A stretch of DNA of 64,000 bases from Thermohalobaculum sp963721105. Its GTDB lineage: Bacteria > Pseudomonadota > Alphaproteobacteria > Rhodobacterales > Rhodobacteraceae. The notes beneath the pieces were generated by a model, which worked only from the letters and a program-made list of their open reading frames with translations, was not told the origin of the DNA and ran no database searches. The DNA is taken from contig CAVRHY010000011.1 in NCBI GenBank assembly GCA_963721105.1, forward strand, positions 1 through 64,000. Direction: 5' to 3'. The translations under genes and the position numbers were made by a program. Below are positions 30,061-38,850 of this stretch, one piece after another (the first letter of the stretch is position 1; each line of letters begins with the position of its first letter).

Positions 30061-31280
30061 ATGTTCGTGAACCCCAACCTCGCCGCCTCCGCCGCCCCGC
30101 CGATCATGCAGGTGCAGCGCTGGGTCCGCGAAACGCCGCTGCGCGAGGGGCTGGCGCTGATCAACCTCAGCCAGGCGGCGCCGGCCGGACCGCCGCCCGA
30201 GAGCCTGCGCCGGCGGCTGTCGCAGGCGATGCTGGACGAGCCGGCGGCGCATCTCTACGGGCCGGTGCTGGGCAACGCGGCGCTGCGGGCCGCGATCGCC
30301 GGGCGCTGGTCGGCCGACTACGGGGCCGCGATCGTGCCGGAGCAGGTGGCGATCACGGCCGGCTGCAACCAGGCGTTCTGCGTTGCGGTCGCCACCGCAT
30401 GTGCGCCGGGCGAGGCGGTGATGCTGCCCTACCCATGGTACTTCAACCACCGCATGTGGCTGGACATGAGCGGAATCGAGTGCATCCCGCTGCCCTGCGG
30501 CGCAGGCATGCTGCCGGACCTGGATGCGGCGCGGGCTGCGGCGACGCGCTCTGGCGGGCGCCCCCGGTGCGCGCCATCGTGCTGGTGACGCCGAACAACC
30601 CGACCGGGGCGGAGTACCCCGACGCGCTGATGAATGGCTTCTACGACCTCGCGGCCGAGATCGGGGCGGCGCTGATCGTCGACGAGACCTATCGCGATTT
30701 CCACTCGGGCGCAGGGGGGCCGGGTGCCGCGCCGCACTCGCTGTTCGGGCGCGACGGCTGGGAGGAGGTGCTGGTCCACCTCTACAGCTTCTCCAAGGTG
30801 TTCCGGCTGACCGGGCACCGGACGGGGGCCATCGTCACCGGCGCGGCCCGCCTGGTCGAGGCGGAGAAGTTCCTCGACACCATGACGATCTCGGCGCCGC
30901 AGACCGGGCAGATCGCGGCGCTCTACGGGCTCGAGCACCTGTCGCAGTGGGTGGCCGGCGAGCGCGACGAGATCCTCGCGCGCAAGGCCGCGCTGCTGGC
31001 GGCGTTCGACGGGCTGCCGGGGTGGACCGTGCACGGGGCCGGGGCATACTTCGCCTGGGTCGAGCCGCCCTTCGATTTGCCGGCGGGGGAGACGGCGCGC
31101 AGGTTGCTGGCCGAGCAGTCGCTGCTGGTGCTGCCGGGCACGATGTTCGCGCCCGAGGTCCCGCCTGCCGATCCCGCCCGCGCGGGCAGGCCGAGCCGGG
31201 CGCTGCGCGTCGCCTTCGCCAATGCCGACGCGGCGGGGCTGGCCGAGACCGGGCGGCGGCTGGCGGCGTTCCTTCCCTGA
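30061..31280 (+). CDS. PLP-dependent class I/II aminotransferase (apparent frameshift)
   Basis: A fold-type I aminotransferase of about 405 residues. The first part has LYGPVLGNAALRAAIAGRW and the ITAGCNQAFCVAV cofactor loop. The second part has LVTPNNPTGAEYPD (Asn contacting PLP), VDETYRDFH (Asp/Tyr) and the PLP lysine in YSFSKVFRLTGHR, ending with the substrate-carboxylate Arg in LRVAFANAD. The frame changes near 30540, between DLDAARAAA and APPVRAIVLV; a single-base correction restores it. The substrate is probably an aspartate-, aromatic- or kynurenine-type amino acid, not determined. Confidence 0.82.
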
Positions 31281-31397
31281 CGCGAGGCGGGCACGGCCCC
31301 TGACGCGAGGCGGCACGGCGCACCGGCCGAGCTTGTCCCGCCAGCGCGCGCCCGCTAAACGGGGCCGGAACCGAGACAGTCCCCTGCCGGAGAGCCG

Positions 31398-33302
31398 ATG
31401 CTCCATTCCCTGCGCCGAGCCGTCAAGTCGCTGCCAGCGAAGATCCTGCTCGGCATCCTGATCCTCAGCTTTGCGATCTGGGGCATCGGCGACATCTTCC
31501 GCGCCACCGGGGCGAGCGCCGTGGCGACCGTCGGCGACACCGAGGTGGCGTCCCAACAGTACGCCGATGCGCTGCTGCGCACGCAGCGGGCGCTGTCGCA
31601 GAAGCAGCGCCAGGCGATCTCGCTGCAGCAGATTCGCGATACCGGGCTGGCCGACGCGGCGCTGGCCCGCCTGTTGCGCGACGCCGCCTTCTCCGAGGAG
31701 CTGGGCCGGCTGGGCATCGCCGTGCCGGCCGAGGCGGTGCGCCGGGCGATCGTCGACAACCCGGCCTTCCAGGACGGGCAGGGCAAGTTCAGCGAGTTCC
31801 TCTACAAGAGCCGGCTGGGCAATTCCGACTACTCGCCGGCCTCCTACGAGGCGATGACGCGCGAGCTGCTGGGCCAGCAGCTGCTGGCCGACGCGGTGTC
31901 ACCGCCCGCGGCCCCGCTGCCTGGCGCGGCCGAGGCGGTGGCGGCGCGACGCGGCGAGGAGCGCACCGTGGAACTGACCCGCCTGACGCCCGACATGGTG
32001 CCGGCGCCGGCAGCCCCCGACGAGACGACGCTGAAGACGTGGTTCGAGGCGAACAAGGAGCGGTTCCGCGAGCCCGAGCGTCGGTCGGGATTCTACCTGC
32101 ACACCAATATCGCCGCGCTGGCGGCCGGGCTGGCGCCCACCGACGAGGAGGTTCGCGCCGAGTACGATGCGCATCCGGAAAACTATGCCGTCGAGCCGGC
32201 GCGCGAGGTCGAGCAGATCGTCTTTGACGATCAGGCGGCGGCCGAGGACGCGCTGCGGCGTATCCGGGCCGGCGAGGCGACGTTCGCCGAGATCGCTGCC
32301 GAGCAGAACGTCTCGATGGCCGATTTGTCGCTGGGCAAGCTGAAGCGCGGCGACCTGCCCGACGCCTCGGCCGAGGCGGTGTTCGGCATTACCGAGCCGG
32401 GCGTCGTCGGGCCGGTCGAGGGCCTGTTCGGGCCGATGCTGCTGAACGTCACCGCGGTCCAGCAGGGCGGGACGGCGCCGTTTGACCAGGTGGCGGACCA
32501 GATCCGCAAGGAGATGGCGACGCGCAAGGCGCGCGAGGCCGTCATCGACCGGGCGAACTCGATCGACGATCTGCGCGCCGCGGGCACGCCGCTGGCCGAG
32601 ATCGCCGACAAGCTGGATGGCGTCGAACTGGTGCACTTCAAGGGCCTGGACCCGCAGGGCAAGGTCGCCGAGGGCGAGGCGCCGCCTCTGGCCGCCGATC
32701 CCGCCTTCATGGCCGACGTGAACGCAGCGGCCGAGGGCGAGGAGCGCGACCTCGTGCAGCTGTCCGACGGCAGCTATGCGCTGGTCATGCTCGAGGCCAT
32801 CGAGGACAGCCACCTGCCCGAGCTGGCCGACGTGCGCGACCGCGTCGTCGCCGCCTGGACCGCCGAGCAGCGCATGCAGGCGCTGGAGACGCGCGCGTCC
32901 GAGCTGGCCGCCCGCATCCCGGCCGCCGGCGGTCTGGCGCAGATGGCCGAGGCCGAGGGGCTGCCCGCGCCCGAGCCCGTCAGCTTCACGCGCGAGACGG
33001 CGCCGCCGTCGCTGTCGCCGGCGCTGGCCGACGCTGCCTTTGCCGCGAAGCCGGGTGACCCGCTGGTCGGCCGCGCCGCCGACGGCGAGGCGGTGCTGCT
33101 GGGCCAGCTCGAGGCGGTCAAGCCGCTGGCGCCCGAGGCGCTGGCCGACGCCGCCGCCAAGCTGGACGAGGCGATCACCGGCAGCCTGGCAGACGACCAG
33201 CTCGAGTATTTCGGCCGCGCCGTGCAGGACAGGCTTGGCGTCGAGATCAACCCGGGAGCGGTCGAACAGGTCTACACCCGGCTCGGCCAGTCCGCCCGCT
33301 GA
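31398..33302 (+). CDS. ppiD: PpiD-like SurA N-terminal/parvulin peptidyl-prolyl isomerase
   Basis: A 634-residue membrane-anchored periplasmic chaperone. It has a short cytoplasmic N-terminus, one transmembrane helix (ILLGILILSFAIWGIGDIF), a SurA_N-like domain (about 40-190), a parvulin PPIC domain (about 260-360; EVEQIVFDDQAAAEDALRRI, then SLGKLKRGDLPD) and a long C-terminal domain. PpiD works at the Sec translocon on emerging secreted proteins. It ends two bases before the trpE start, the common ppiD-trpE order of alphaproteobacteria. Confidence 0.9.
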   Translation: MLHSLRRAVKSLPAKILLGILILSFAIWGIGDIFRATGASAVATVGDTEVASQQYADALLRTQRALSQKQRQAISLQQIRDTGLADAALARLLRDAAFSEELGRLGIAVPAEAVRRAIVDNPAFQDGQGKFSEFLYKSRLGNSDYSPASYEAMTRELLGQQLLADAVSPPAAPLPGAAEAVAARRGEERTVELTRLTPDMVPAPAAPDETTLKTWFEANKERFREPERRSGFYLHTNIAALAAGLAPTDEEVRAEYDAHPENYAVEPAREVEQIVFDDQAAAEDALRRIRAGEATFAEIAAEQNVSMADLSLGKLKRGDLPDASAEAVFGITEPGVVGPVEGLFGPMLLNVTAVQQGGTAPFDQVADQIRKEMATRKAREAVIDRANSIDDLRAAGTPLAEIADKLDGVELVHFKGLDPQGKVAEGEAPPLAADPAFMADVNAAAEGEERDLVQLSDGSYALVMLEAIEDSHLPELADVRDRVVAAWTAEQRMQALETRASELAARIPAAGGLAQMAEAEGLPAPEPVSFTRETAPPSLSPALADAAFAAKPGDPLVGRAADGEAVLLGQLEAVKPLAPEALADAAAKLDEAITGSLADDQLEYFGRAVQDRLGVEINPGAVEQVYTRLGQSAR

Positions 33303-33304
33303 CC

Positions 33305-34807
33305 ATGCAGCTGAGCCCGGACAAGGACGCCTTCGCGGCAGGCTATCGCGCCGGGCGGAACCAGTTGCTGTTCGCCGAGCTGGTCGCCGACATGGACACG
33401 GCCGTCAGCCTGATGCTGAAGCTGACCGGCGCCGAGGCGGATTCCTTCCTGCTGGAGTCGGTCACCGGCGGCGAGGTGCGCGGGCGCTACTCGATGTTGG
33501 GTTGCCGGCCCGACCTGATCTGGCGCTGCCGTGGCAACGAGGCCGAGATCAACCGCATCGCCGAGGCCGACCGCCGGGCCTTCCGCCGCGACCAGCGGCC
33601 GGTCCTGGACAGCCTGCGCGCGCTGCTGGCCGAGAGCCGCATCGACCTTCCCGAGGGCGTGCCGCCGATGGCGGCGGGGCTGTACGGCTATCTGGGCTAC
33701 GACACGATCCGGCTGGTCGAGACCCTGCCCGAGCCCAATCCCGACCCGCTGGGCCTGCCCGACGCGATGCTGATGCGGCCGTCGATCGTCGCCATCGTCG
33801 ACAACATCCGCGACACGGTGATGCTGTGCGCGCCGGCCTGGGTGACCGAGGGCGTCGATGCCGAGACCGCCTGGCTGGACGCCGCGAACCGACTGCAGGA
33901 CGCGCTGACGGCGCTGGACCGCGCGCCGGCGCATACGCCGGTGACGCCCCTGCCGACCGAGGCCGTGCGCGCTGTCACGCCGGTCTCGAACACGACGCGG
34001 CCGGAATACCTGGAGATGGTCGAGAAGGCGAAAGCCTATGTGCGGGCCGGCGACGTCTTCCAGGTGGTGCCCTCTCAGCGCTGGTCGCTGGAGCTGGAGG
34101 TCACGCCGTTCGCGCTCTACCGCGCGCTGCGGCGGCTGAACCCCTCGCCCTACATGTTCTACTTCGACATGGGCGAGTTCCAGATCGTCGGCGCCAGCCC
34201 CGAGATCCTGGTCCGCGTGCGCGGCGACACGGTGACGATCCGCCCGATCGCGGGAACGCGCCGCCGCGGCGCCACGCCGGCCGAGGACGACGCGCTGGAG
34301 GCCGAGCTGCTGGCCGACCCGAAGGAGCGTGCCGAGCACCTGATGCTGCTCGACCTTGGCCGGAACGACGTCGGGCGGGTGGCGAAGATCGGCACGGTCG
34401 ACCCGAACGAGCAGTTCACGGTCGAGCGCTACAGCCACGTCATGCACATCGTCTCGAACGTCGACGGCAGGCTGCGCGACGACCAGGACGCGCTGTCGGC
34501 GCTGCTGGCCGGGCTGCCGGCCGGCACCGTCTCGGGCGCGCCGAAGATCCGGGCGATGGAGATCATCGACGAGCTGGAGAAGGAGAAGCGCGGCGTCTAC
34601 GCGGGCGGCGTCGGCTATTTCTCGGCCGGCGGCGACATGGACACCTGCATCGCGCTACGCACGGGGGTCGTGAAGGACGGCCGGCTCTACGTCCAGGCCG
34701 GCGGCGGCGTCGTCTACGACTCGGACCCGGAGGCCGAGTACGAGGAGACCGTCAACAAGGCCAAGGCGCTGATGACGGCGGCGACGATGGCGCGGAACTT
34801 CAACTGA
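33305..34807 (+). CDS. trpE: Anthranilate synthase component I
   Basis: A 500-residue chorismate-utilising enzyme that makes anthranilate from chorismate with ammonia from TrpG, the first step of tryptophan synthesis. The N-terminal feedback site LLES (in ADSFLLESVTGGEVRGRY) predicts inhibition by tryptophan. The chorismate-binding core is clear: GDVFQVVPSQRW, IRPIAGTRRRG, LLDLGRNDVGRV, GTVSGAPKIRAMEIID and VQAGGGVVYDSDPEAEYEET. The gene is intact and couples to ppiD. Its partner trpG is separated by a deacetylase gene on the opposite strand, which breaks the usual trpEG continuity. Confidence 0.95.
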   Translation: MQLSPDKDAFAAGYRAGRNQLLFAELVADMDTAVSLMLKLTGAEADSFLLESVTGGEVRGRYSMLGCRPDLIWRCRGNEAEINRIAEADRRAFRRDQRPVLDSLRALLAESRIDLPEGVPPMAAGLYGYLGYDTIRLVETLPEPNPDPLGLPDAMLMRPSIVAIVDNIRDTVMLCAPAWVTEGVDAETAWLDAANRLQDALTALDRAPAHTPVTPLPTEAVRAVTPVSNTTRPEYLEMVEKAKAYVRAGDVFQVVPSQRWSLELEVTPFALYRALRRLNPSPYMFYFDMGEFQIVGASPEILVRVRGDTVTIRPIAGTRRRGATPAEDDALEAELLADPKERAEHLMLLDLGRNDVGRVAKIGTVDPNEQFTVERYSHVMHIVSNVDGRLRDDQDALSALLAGLPAGTVSGAPKIRAMEIIDELEKEKRGVYAGGVGYFSAGGDMDTCIALRTGVVKDGRLYVQAGGGVVYDSDPEAEYEETVNKAKALMTAATMARNFN

Positions 34808-35403
34808 GCGGACGCACCGGGAGCCCTCGCCACGGGGCGTGCCCCGACGGTTGTGACCCTGCTGCGCGATCCTGACCGTCGACGCGCGGGTCGTGCCGCG
34901 GATGTATTCCAGCCCGGCCGAGACGCCGAGCTTGGGGTTCATGGAAAAGACGAGGAACGGGCGGAAGTTGCGGATCTTGCGCGTCACGCCCGGGCAGTGA
35001 TCCCACCGGAACGACACCGCCGCCCCCGCGCCCTGCGTGGCCCCGATCGTCACGCCGTGTGCGTCGCCAGGGGGGTGCATGGCTTTCCCCGCTAGCCCTT
35101 GGGAATTCAACAATCGGGGTGCCCCCGTGGGGGCAAGAATTACAATGCCCGGTCGCAGTCTCGTCGGCTCGGCCGGGGTTTGCGCGGTCATCCGCCGGCA
35201 GTGCGCCGCGGCCTGTGCCGCCGGGTGGCGGGCGGCGGGGCGGGCGCTTATCTTGCCGCGACGCGCCATGGCTCTGGCCCGGGACGAGTGGCGGCGCCTG
35301 ATGACAGGACTGGCCACGCTCCGAGGGCCGTCCGGTTGGAAACCAAGCGCCCGGAAGTCTGCGGCCAGCGGGCCGTCCGCGTCGCCACCGCTCGCCGCGT
35401 CGC
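34808..35403. other. 600-bp region between trpE and the deacetylase; possible small gene
   Basis: A weak hairpin (CGGGG, loop CGTG, CCCCG at 34833-34846) follows trpE. On the minus strand, about 34850-35078, one frame has protein-like composition and strong third-position GC (SFRWDHCPGVTRKIRNFRPF, then VFSMNPKLGVSAGLEYIRG), starting at an ATG near 35078, but no family is recognised and its end runs antisense into trpE. At 35117-35132 there is a near-palindrome TGCCCCCGTGGGGGCA. The rest, to 35403, shows nothing identifiable. Confidence 0.3.
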
Positions 35404-36939
35404 TCACAGCGAGGCACGCCGCTGGATGACCGCCGAGATCGGCGCGAACCAGACCGGGTTCGAATCCCGCTGCTCGAGCCCCCAGCGGACCAGCGCCTGC
35501 AGCGCGGCCTCGCTGGCCTCGAGGAACAGCACCGAGGTGCCCCATTGCCGCGCCTGGTGCGCCGCGCTGTCGATGGCGCGGTAGATCTGGTCGGCCTGCG
35601 CATGGCCGTCCACGACCTTGTTGCCCTGCGTGTAGGGCATGCCGATCTCGCGCGCGACGCGCTCGGCGGGCGTGCCGATCTCGGCGCCGGTGTCGACCCA
35701 GGCGAGACCCTGGCGGTCGAGCTCGGAGAGCAGCGGCGCCAGCACGTCGGCATTGGTGGCGCCGCCGACGGTCCCGTCGGTCGCCGTCGCCCCGACCGCC
35801 ATGTCGAGCGCGGCGACGCGCTCTGCTGCGGCCCTGGCTGGGTCGGGGGCGCGGGCCACGCCCCGCAGCGAGAGATCGGCCAGCACCTCGTGGCCTGCGG
35901 CGCGCGCGTCGGCGCCGATCTCGGCGGCGCGCGGGGCGTCGGGCGGGATGGCGATGGTCAGCGGCATCGTCAGCAGGGACAGCCGGTCGGCCGAGAGGTC
36001 GGCGACCCCTTCGCCGGCCAGCACGACCGCCATCAGCGGCACCTGGCGCGGCGCGTCGAAGGCACGGGCGTTGGTGGCCAGCGCCGTGTTGGTCGCAGTC
36101 TCGGCCGGGGCGGGCTGCGCCGTGGCGGCGCCCGGCGCGGCGGCGAGTTGCTGCGAGGGTTCGGCGGTGTCGCCATGGCGCCGGCGAGGCGGCGGCATCC
36201 GGCGCCACGACCAGCGCGGCGGGTCCCCCCTCGCCGGAGGCGGGCAGCGTGTCGCCGACGGGCGGTGTGTCAGTCGGCGCGGCGGATAAGGGAGCGGTTT
36301 CGGCCGCGGCATCGGACCGCGTGCCGTCGGACGGCGTGCCATCGGACGGCGGCCATCGGACGGCGTGGGATCGAGCGGCGTGGCGTCGGAGGGCGCGGCC
36401 TCGGGCGGCGTGGAATCGAGGAGCGTCGCACCGGATGGCGCGTCTTCGCGAGCCTCCGGCAGGACGGCTCCGCTTTCCTGCGGTAGCATATCGGTGACGG
36501 CAGGCTCGGACGCGGCGGACTCGCCCGCTCCTGGCTCGGATGCCAGAGACTGGGCCGGGCCGGGCTCGGTCATGTTGGGCTCGGAGTTGTCGGATTGCAC
36601 CGGGGCGGACTTCGGTTCGGGGTCGGATTCGGCCGTCGGGGCAGGCTCGGCCGTCTGGGCGCCCGCCTCGCCCGCCTCGCCCGGCGCGGCGGTTGCGGCA
36701 GCGTCGGCCCCCGCCGGGAGCGTCTCGCCCTCGGCCAGCGGCGGCTGGTCGAGGATCTCGACGCGGCCGGCCAGCGGCAAGTTGGCCGGCGGCGGCGATG
36801 TCAGGATGACCGCCACCAGTGCCGCCGCCGCCACGACCAGCCCCAGCACAACGCCGAGCAGGAACGCGCCAAAGCGCGAGCGGCCGGGTTCCATATCGAT
36901 ATCGGCGTCCATCTCGTCCTCGGACGTCCCGCGGTCCAT
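35404..36939 (-). CDS. Divergent polysaccharide deacetylase family protein (two compensating frame changes)
   Basis: An inner-membrane-anchored protein of about 511 residues. One N-terminal helix (FGAFLLGVVLGLVVAAAALV) is followed by a long Pro/Ala/Ser/Glu-rich linker (about 50-290) and a C-terminal divergent polysaccharide deacetylase domain (PLMAVVLAGEGVADLSADRL, ADLSLRGVARAPD, WVDTGAEIGTP, GTSVLFLEASEAALQALVRW). Between about 36355 and 36185 the linker turns Arg-rich; reading the next frame there gives a normal acidic Pro/Ser/Asp linker, so two opposite single-base errors probably flank it. The ATG at 36939 is preceded by GGTGGGG. The domain's substrate is unproven. It sits antiparallel inside the trp cluster. 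Confidence 0.82.
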   Translation of the reverse strand: MDRGTSEDEMDADIDMEPGRSRFGAFLLGVVLGLVVAAAALVAVILTSPPPANLPLAGRVEILDQPPLAEGETLPAGADAAATAAPGEAGEAGAQTAEPAPTAESDPEPKSAPVQSDNSEPNMTEPGPAQSLASEPGAGESAASEPAVTDMLPQESGAVLPEAREDAPSGATLLDSTPPEAAPSDATPLDPTPSDGRRPMARRPTARGPMPRPKPLPYPPRRLTHRPSATRCPPPARGDPPRWSWRRMPPPRRRHGDTAEPSQQLAAAPGAATAQPAPAETATNTALATNARAFDAPRQVPLMAVVLAGEGVADLSADRLSLLTMPLTIAIPPDAPRAAEIGADARAAGHEVLADLSLRGVARAPDPARAAAERVAALDMAVGATATDGTVGGATNADVLAPLLSELDRQGLAWVDTGAEIGTPAERVAREIGMPYTQGNKVVDGHAQADQIYRAIDSAAHQARQWGTSVLFLEASEAALQALVRWGLEQRDSNPVWFAPISAVIQRRASL

Positions 36940-37077
36940 GCTTACCCCACCGCCAATTTGCCTGAACTGCGTTCCGGCGCGCCGGTCGCCTTGACGCCCG
37001 CGCGGCTCTTCGCGCATCTATACGCGCAAGCGCCGCGCCCCGCCAAGGGGACGCGACAAGGGGACCGGGGACCCGCC

Positions 37078-37668
37078 ATGCTCCTGCTGATCGACAATTA
37101 CGACAGCTTCACCTGGAACCTCGTCCACTACCTGGGCGAGCTGGGTGCCGGGTGCCGCGTCGTCCGCAATGACGAGCTGACGGCCGACGAGGCGCTGGCC
37201 TGCGGTGCGCAGGCCATCGTGCTGTCGCCCGGCCCCTGCGACCCGGCGCGCGCCGGCATCTGCCTCGAGCTGATCCGCAAGGCGCCGGACGACCTGCCGA
37301 TCCTGGGCGTCTGCCTCGGCCACCAGGCGATCGGCGAGGCGATGGGCGGGCGCGTCGTGCGCTGCCACGAGATCCTGCACGGCAAGGTCTCGAACATCAC
37401 GCATGACGACACCGGCGTCTTCCGCGGCCTGCCGCAGGGCTTCGAGGCGACGCGCTACCACTCGCTGACCGTCGAGCCGGAAAGCCTGCCCGACAGCCTG
37501 CGGGTCACCGCGCGCAGCCAGTCGGGCGTCATCATGGGGCTGGAGCACCGCACGCGGCCGCTGCACGGCGTGCAGTTCCACCCGGAATCGATCCGCACCA
37601 CGCACGGCAAGGCGCTGCTGCGCAACTTCCTCGACATCGCCGGCATCGCGCCCCGGATGGCGGCGTGA
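37078..37668 (+). CDS. trpG: Anthranilate synthase component II (glutamine amidotransferase)
   Basis: A 196-residue class I glutamine amidotransferase that supplies ammonia to TrpE. The oxyanion and start motif DNYDSFTWNLVHYL, the nucleophile in LGVCLGHQAIGEAMGG, and the His-Glu pair in GVQFHPESI are all present. The start at 37078 gives the typical MLLLIDNYD. Its stop overlaps the GTG start of trpD (GTGA), so the two are coupled. It may also serve para-aminobenzoate synthesis, as in many bacteria with a single trpG/pabA. Confidence 0.95.
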   Translation: MLLLIDNYDSFTWNLVHYLGELGAGCRVVRNDELTADEALACGAQAIVLSPGPCDPARAGICLELIRKAPDDLPILGVCLGHQAIGEAMGGRVVRCHEILHGKVSNITHDDTGVFRGLPQGFEATRYHSLTVEPESLPDSLRVTARSQSGVIMGLEHRTRPLHGVQFHPESIRTTHGKALLRNFLDIAGIAPRMAA

Positions 37669-38682
37669 GCGACAACCTGAAGCCGCTGCTGGCCGCCGCC
37701 GCTGACGGGCCGCTGACGCGCGCGCAGGCGGTCGACGCCTTCGAGATCATCATGTCGGGCGAGGCGACCCCGGCGCAGATCGGCGGCTTCCTGATGGCGC
37801 TGCGCGTGCGTGGCGAGACGGTCGACGAGATCGCCGGCGCCGCCACGGTCATGCGCGCCAAGGCGACGCGGGTGAAGGCGCCGGCCGACGCCATCGACAT
37901 CGTCGGCACGGGCGGCGACGGCAAGGGGACGCTGAACATCTCGACCGCCGCCGCCTTCGTCGTGGCCGGCTGCGGCGTGCCGGTGGCCAAGCACGGCAAC
38001 CGGGCGCTGTCGTCGAAATCGGGTGCCGCCGACGCGCTGACCGAGATGGGCGTCAACGTCATGGTCGAGGCGGCGGTCGCCGAGCGGGCGCTGGCGACCT
38101 GTGGTATCTGCTTCATGATGGCGCCGATGCACCACGCGGCAATGCGCCATGTCGGCCCGGCCCGCGTCGAGCTGGGCACGCGGACGCTCTTCAACCTGCT
38201 GGGGCCGCTGACCAACCCGGCCGGCGTCCGCAAGCAGCTGACCGGCGCCTTCGCGCCCGAGTTCCTGCGCCCGATGGCCGAGACGCTGGCGGCGCTGGGC
38301 ACGACCTCGGCCTGGCTGGTGCATGGCGGCGACGGTACCGACGAGGTCTCGATCTGCGGGCCGACGACGGTCATCGCGCTGGCCGACGGCGCGCTGACCG
38401 AGCGCGAGGTCCACCCGGAGGAGGCCGGCCTGCCGGTCCACGCCTTCGACGACATCCTGGGCGGCACGCCCGGCGCGAACGCCGCCGCCTTCCGCGCGCT
38501 GCTGGGCGGCGCGCACGGCGCCTACCGCGACGCCGTCATCCTGAACGCCGCCGCCGCGCTGCTGGTCGCCGGCCGCGCGGGCAGACCTGCGCGAGGGGGC
38601 GGCGATGGCGCGCGAAAGCCTCGATTCCGGCGCCGCGATGGCCAAGGTCGAGGCGCTGGCCCGGGCGACGAACGCCGGCTGA
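37665..38682 (+). CDS. trpD: Anthranilate phosphoribosyltransferase (apparent frameshift near the end)
   Basis: Transfers phosphoribose from PRPP to anthranilate, the second step of tryptophan synthesis. The expected sites are visible: GTGGDGKGTLNISTAAAF (PRPP loop), KHGNRALSSKSGAADALTEM, MAPMHHAAMRHVGPAR and NLLGPLTNPAGV. Near 38577 one extra G in GCGCGGGCAG shifts the frame; removing it restores AALLVAGRAADLREGAAMAR and the natural end ATNAG at 38682. Length is then about 338 residues, normal for TrpD. The usual next gene, trpC, is absent: a hairpin and an IS630 element follow. Confidence 0.92.
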
Positions 38683-38699
38683 GCGGACGGTCGCGGCGT

Positions 38700-38718
38700 G
38701 GCGGGGTGATACCCCGCC
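38700..38718 (+). terminator. Hairpin after trpD
   Basis: A perfect 8-bp stem GGCGGGGT and ACCCCGCC with a GAT loop, 18 bases after the trpD stop. There is no T run, but its position suggests the trp transcript ends here, before the IS element. Confidence 0.55.
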
Positions 38719-38817
38719 CTGCGGCAGCTGCCCCGCTCGCCCCGCGCGGGGCCTCGGGAGATCGGGAACGATGGATGGAACTTCGGCCCGGGAGTTCGCG
38801 AAGGGCGCGTGGAACCC

Positions 38818-38850
38818 GTTCGGTGACGATCGTTCGCTAATCTCTCGCTA
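38818..38850. repeat. Dispersed intergenic repeat, copy 2 (left part, interrupted by IS630)
   Basis: The segment (core ACGATCGTTCGCTAATCT) matches the repeat at 19389-19428. Homology stops at the TA where the IS630 element inserted and resumes at 39897 (ATGGGAT). With the element and one TA removed, 32 of 40 bases match. Confidence 0.6.

Noticed and set aside
35445..35475. tRNA-like T-arm sequence GGTTCGAATCCCGC
   Set aside because: It lies inside the conserved C-terminal coding part of the deacetylase, and no acceptor, anticodon or D-arm can be built around it.
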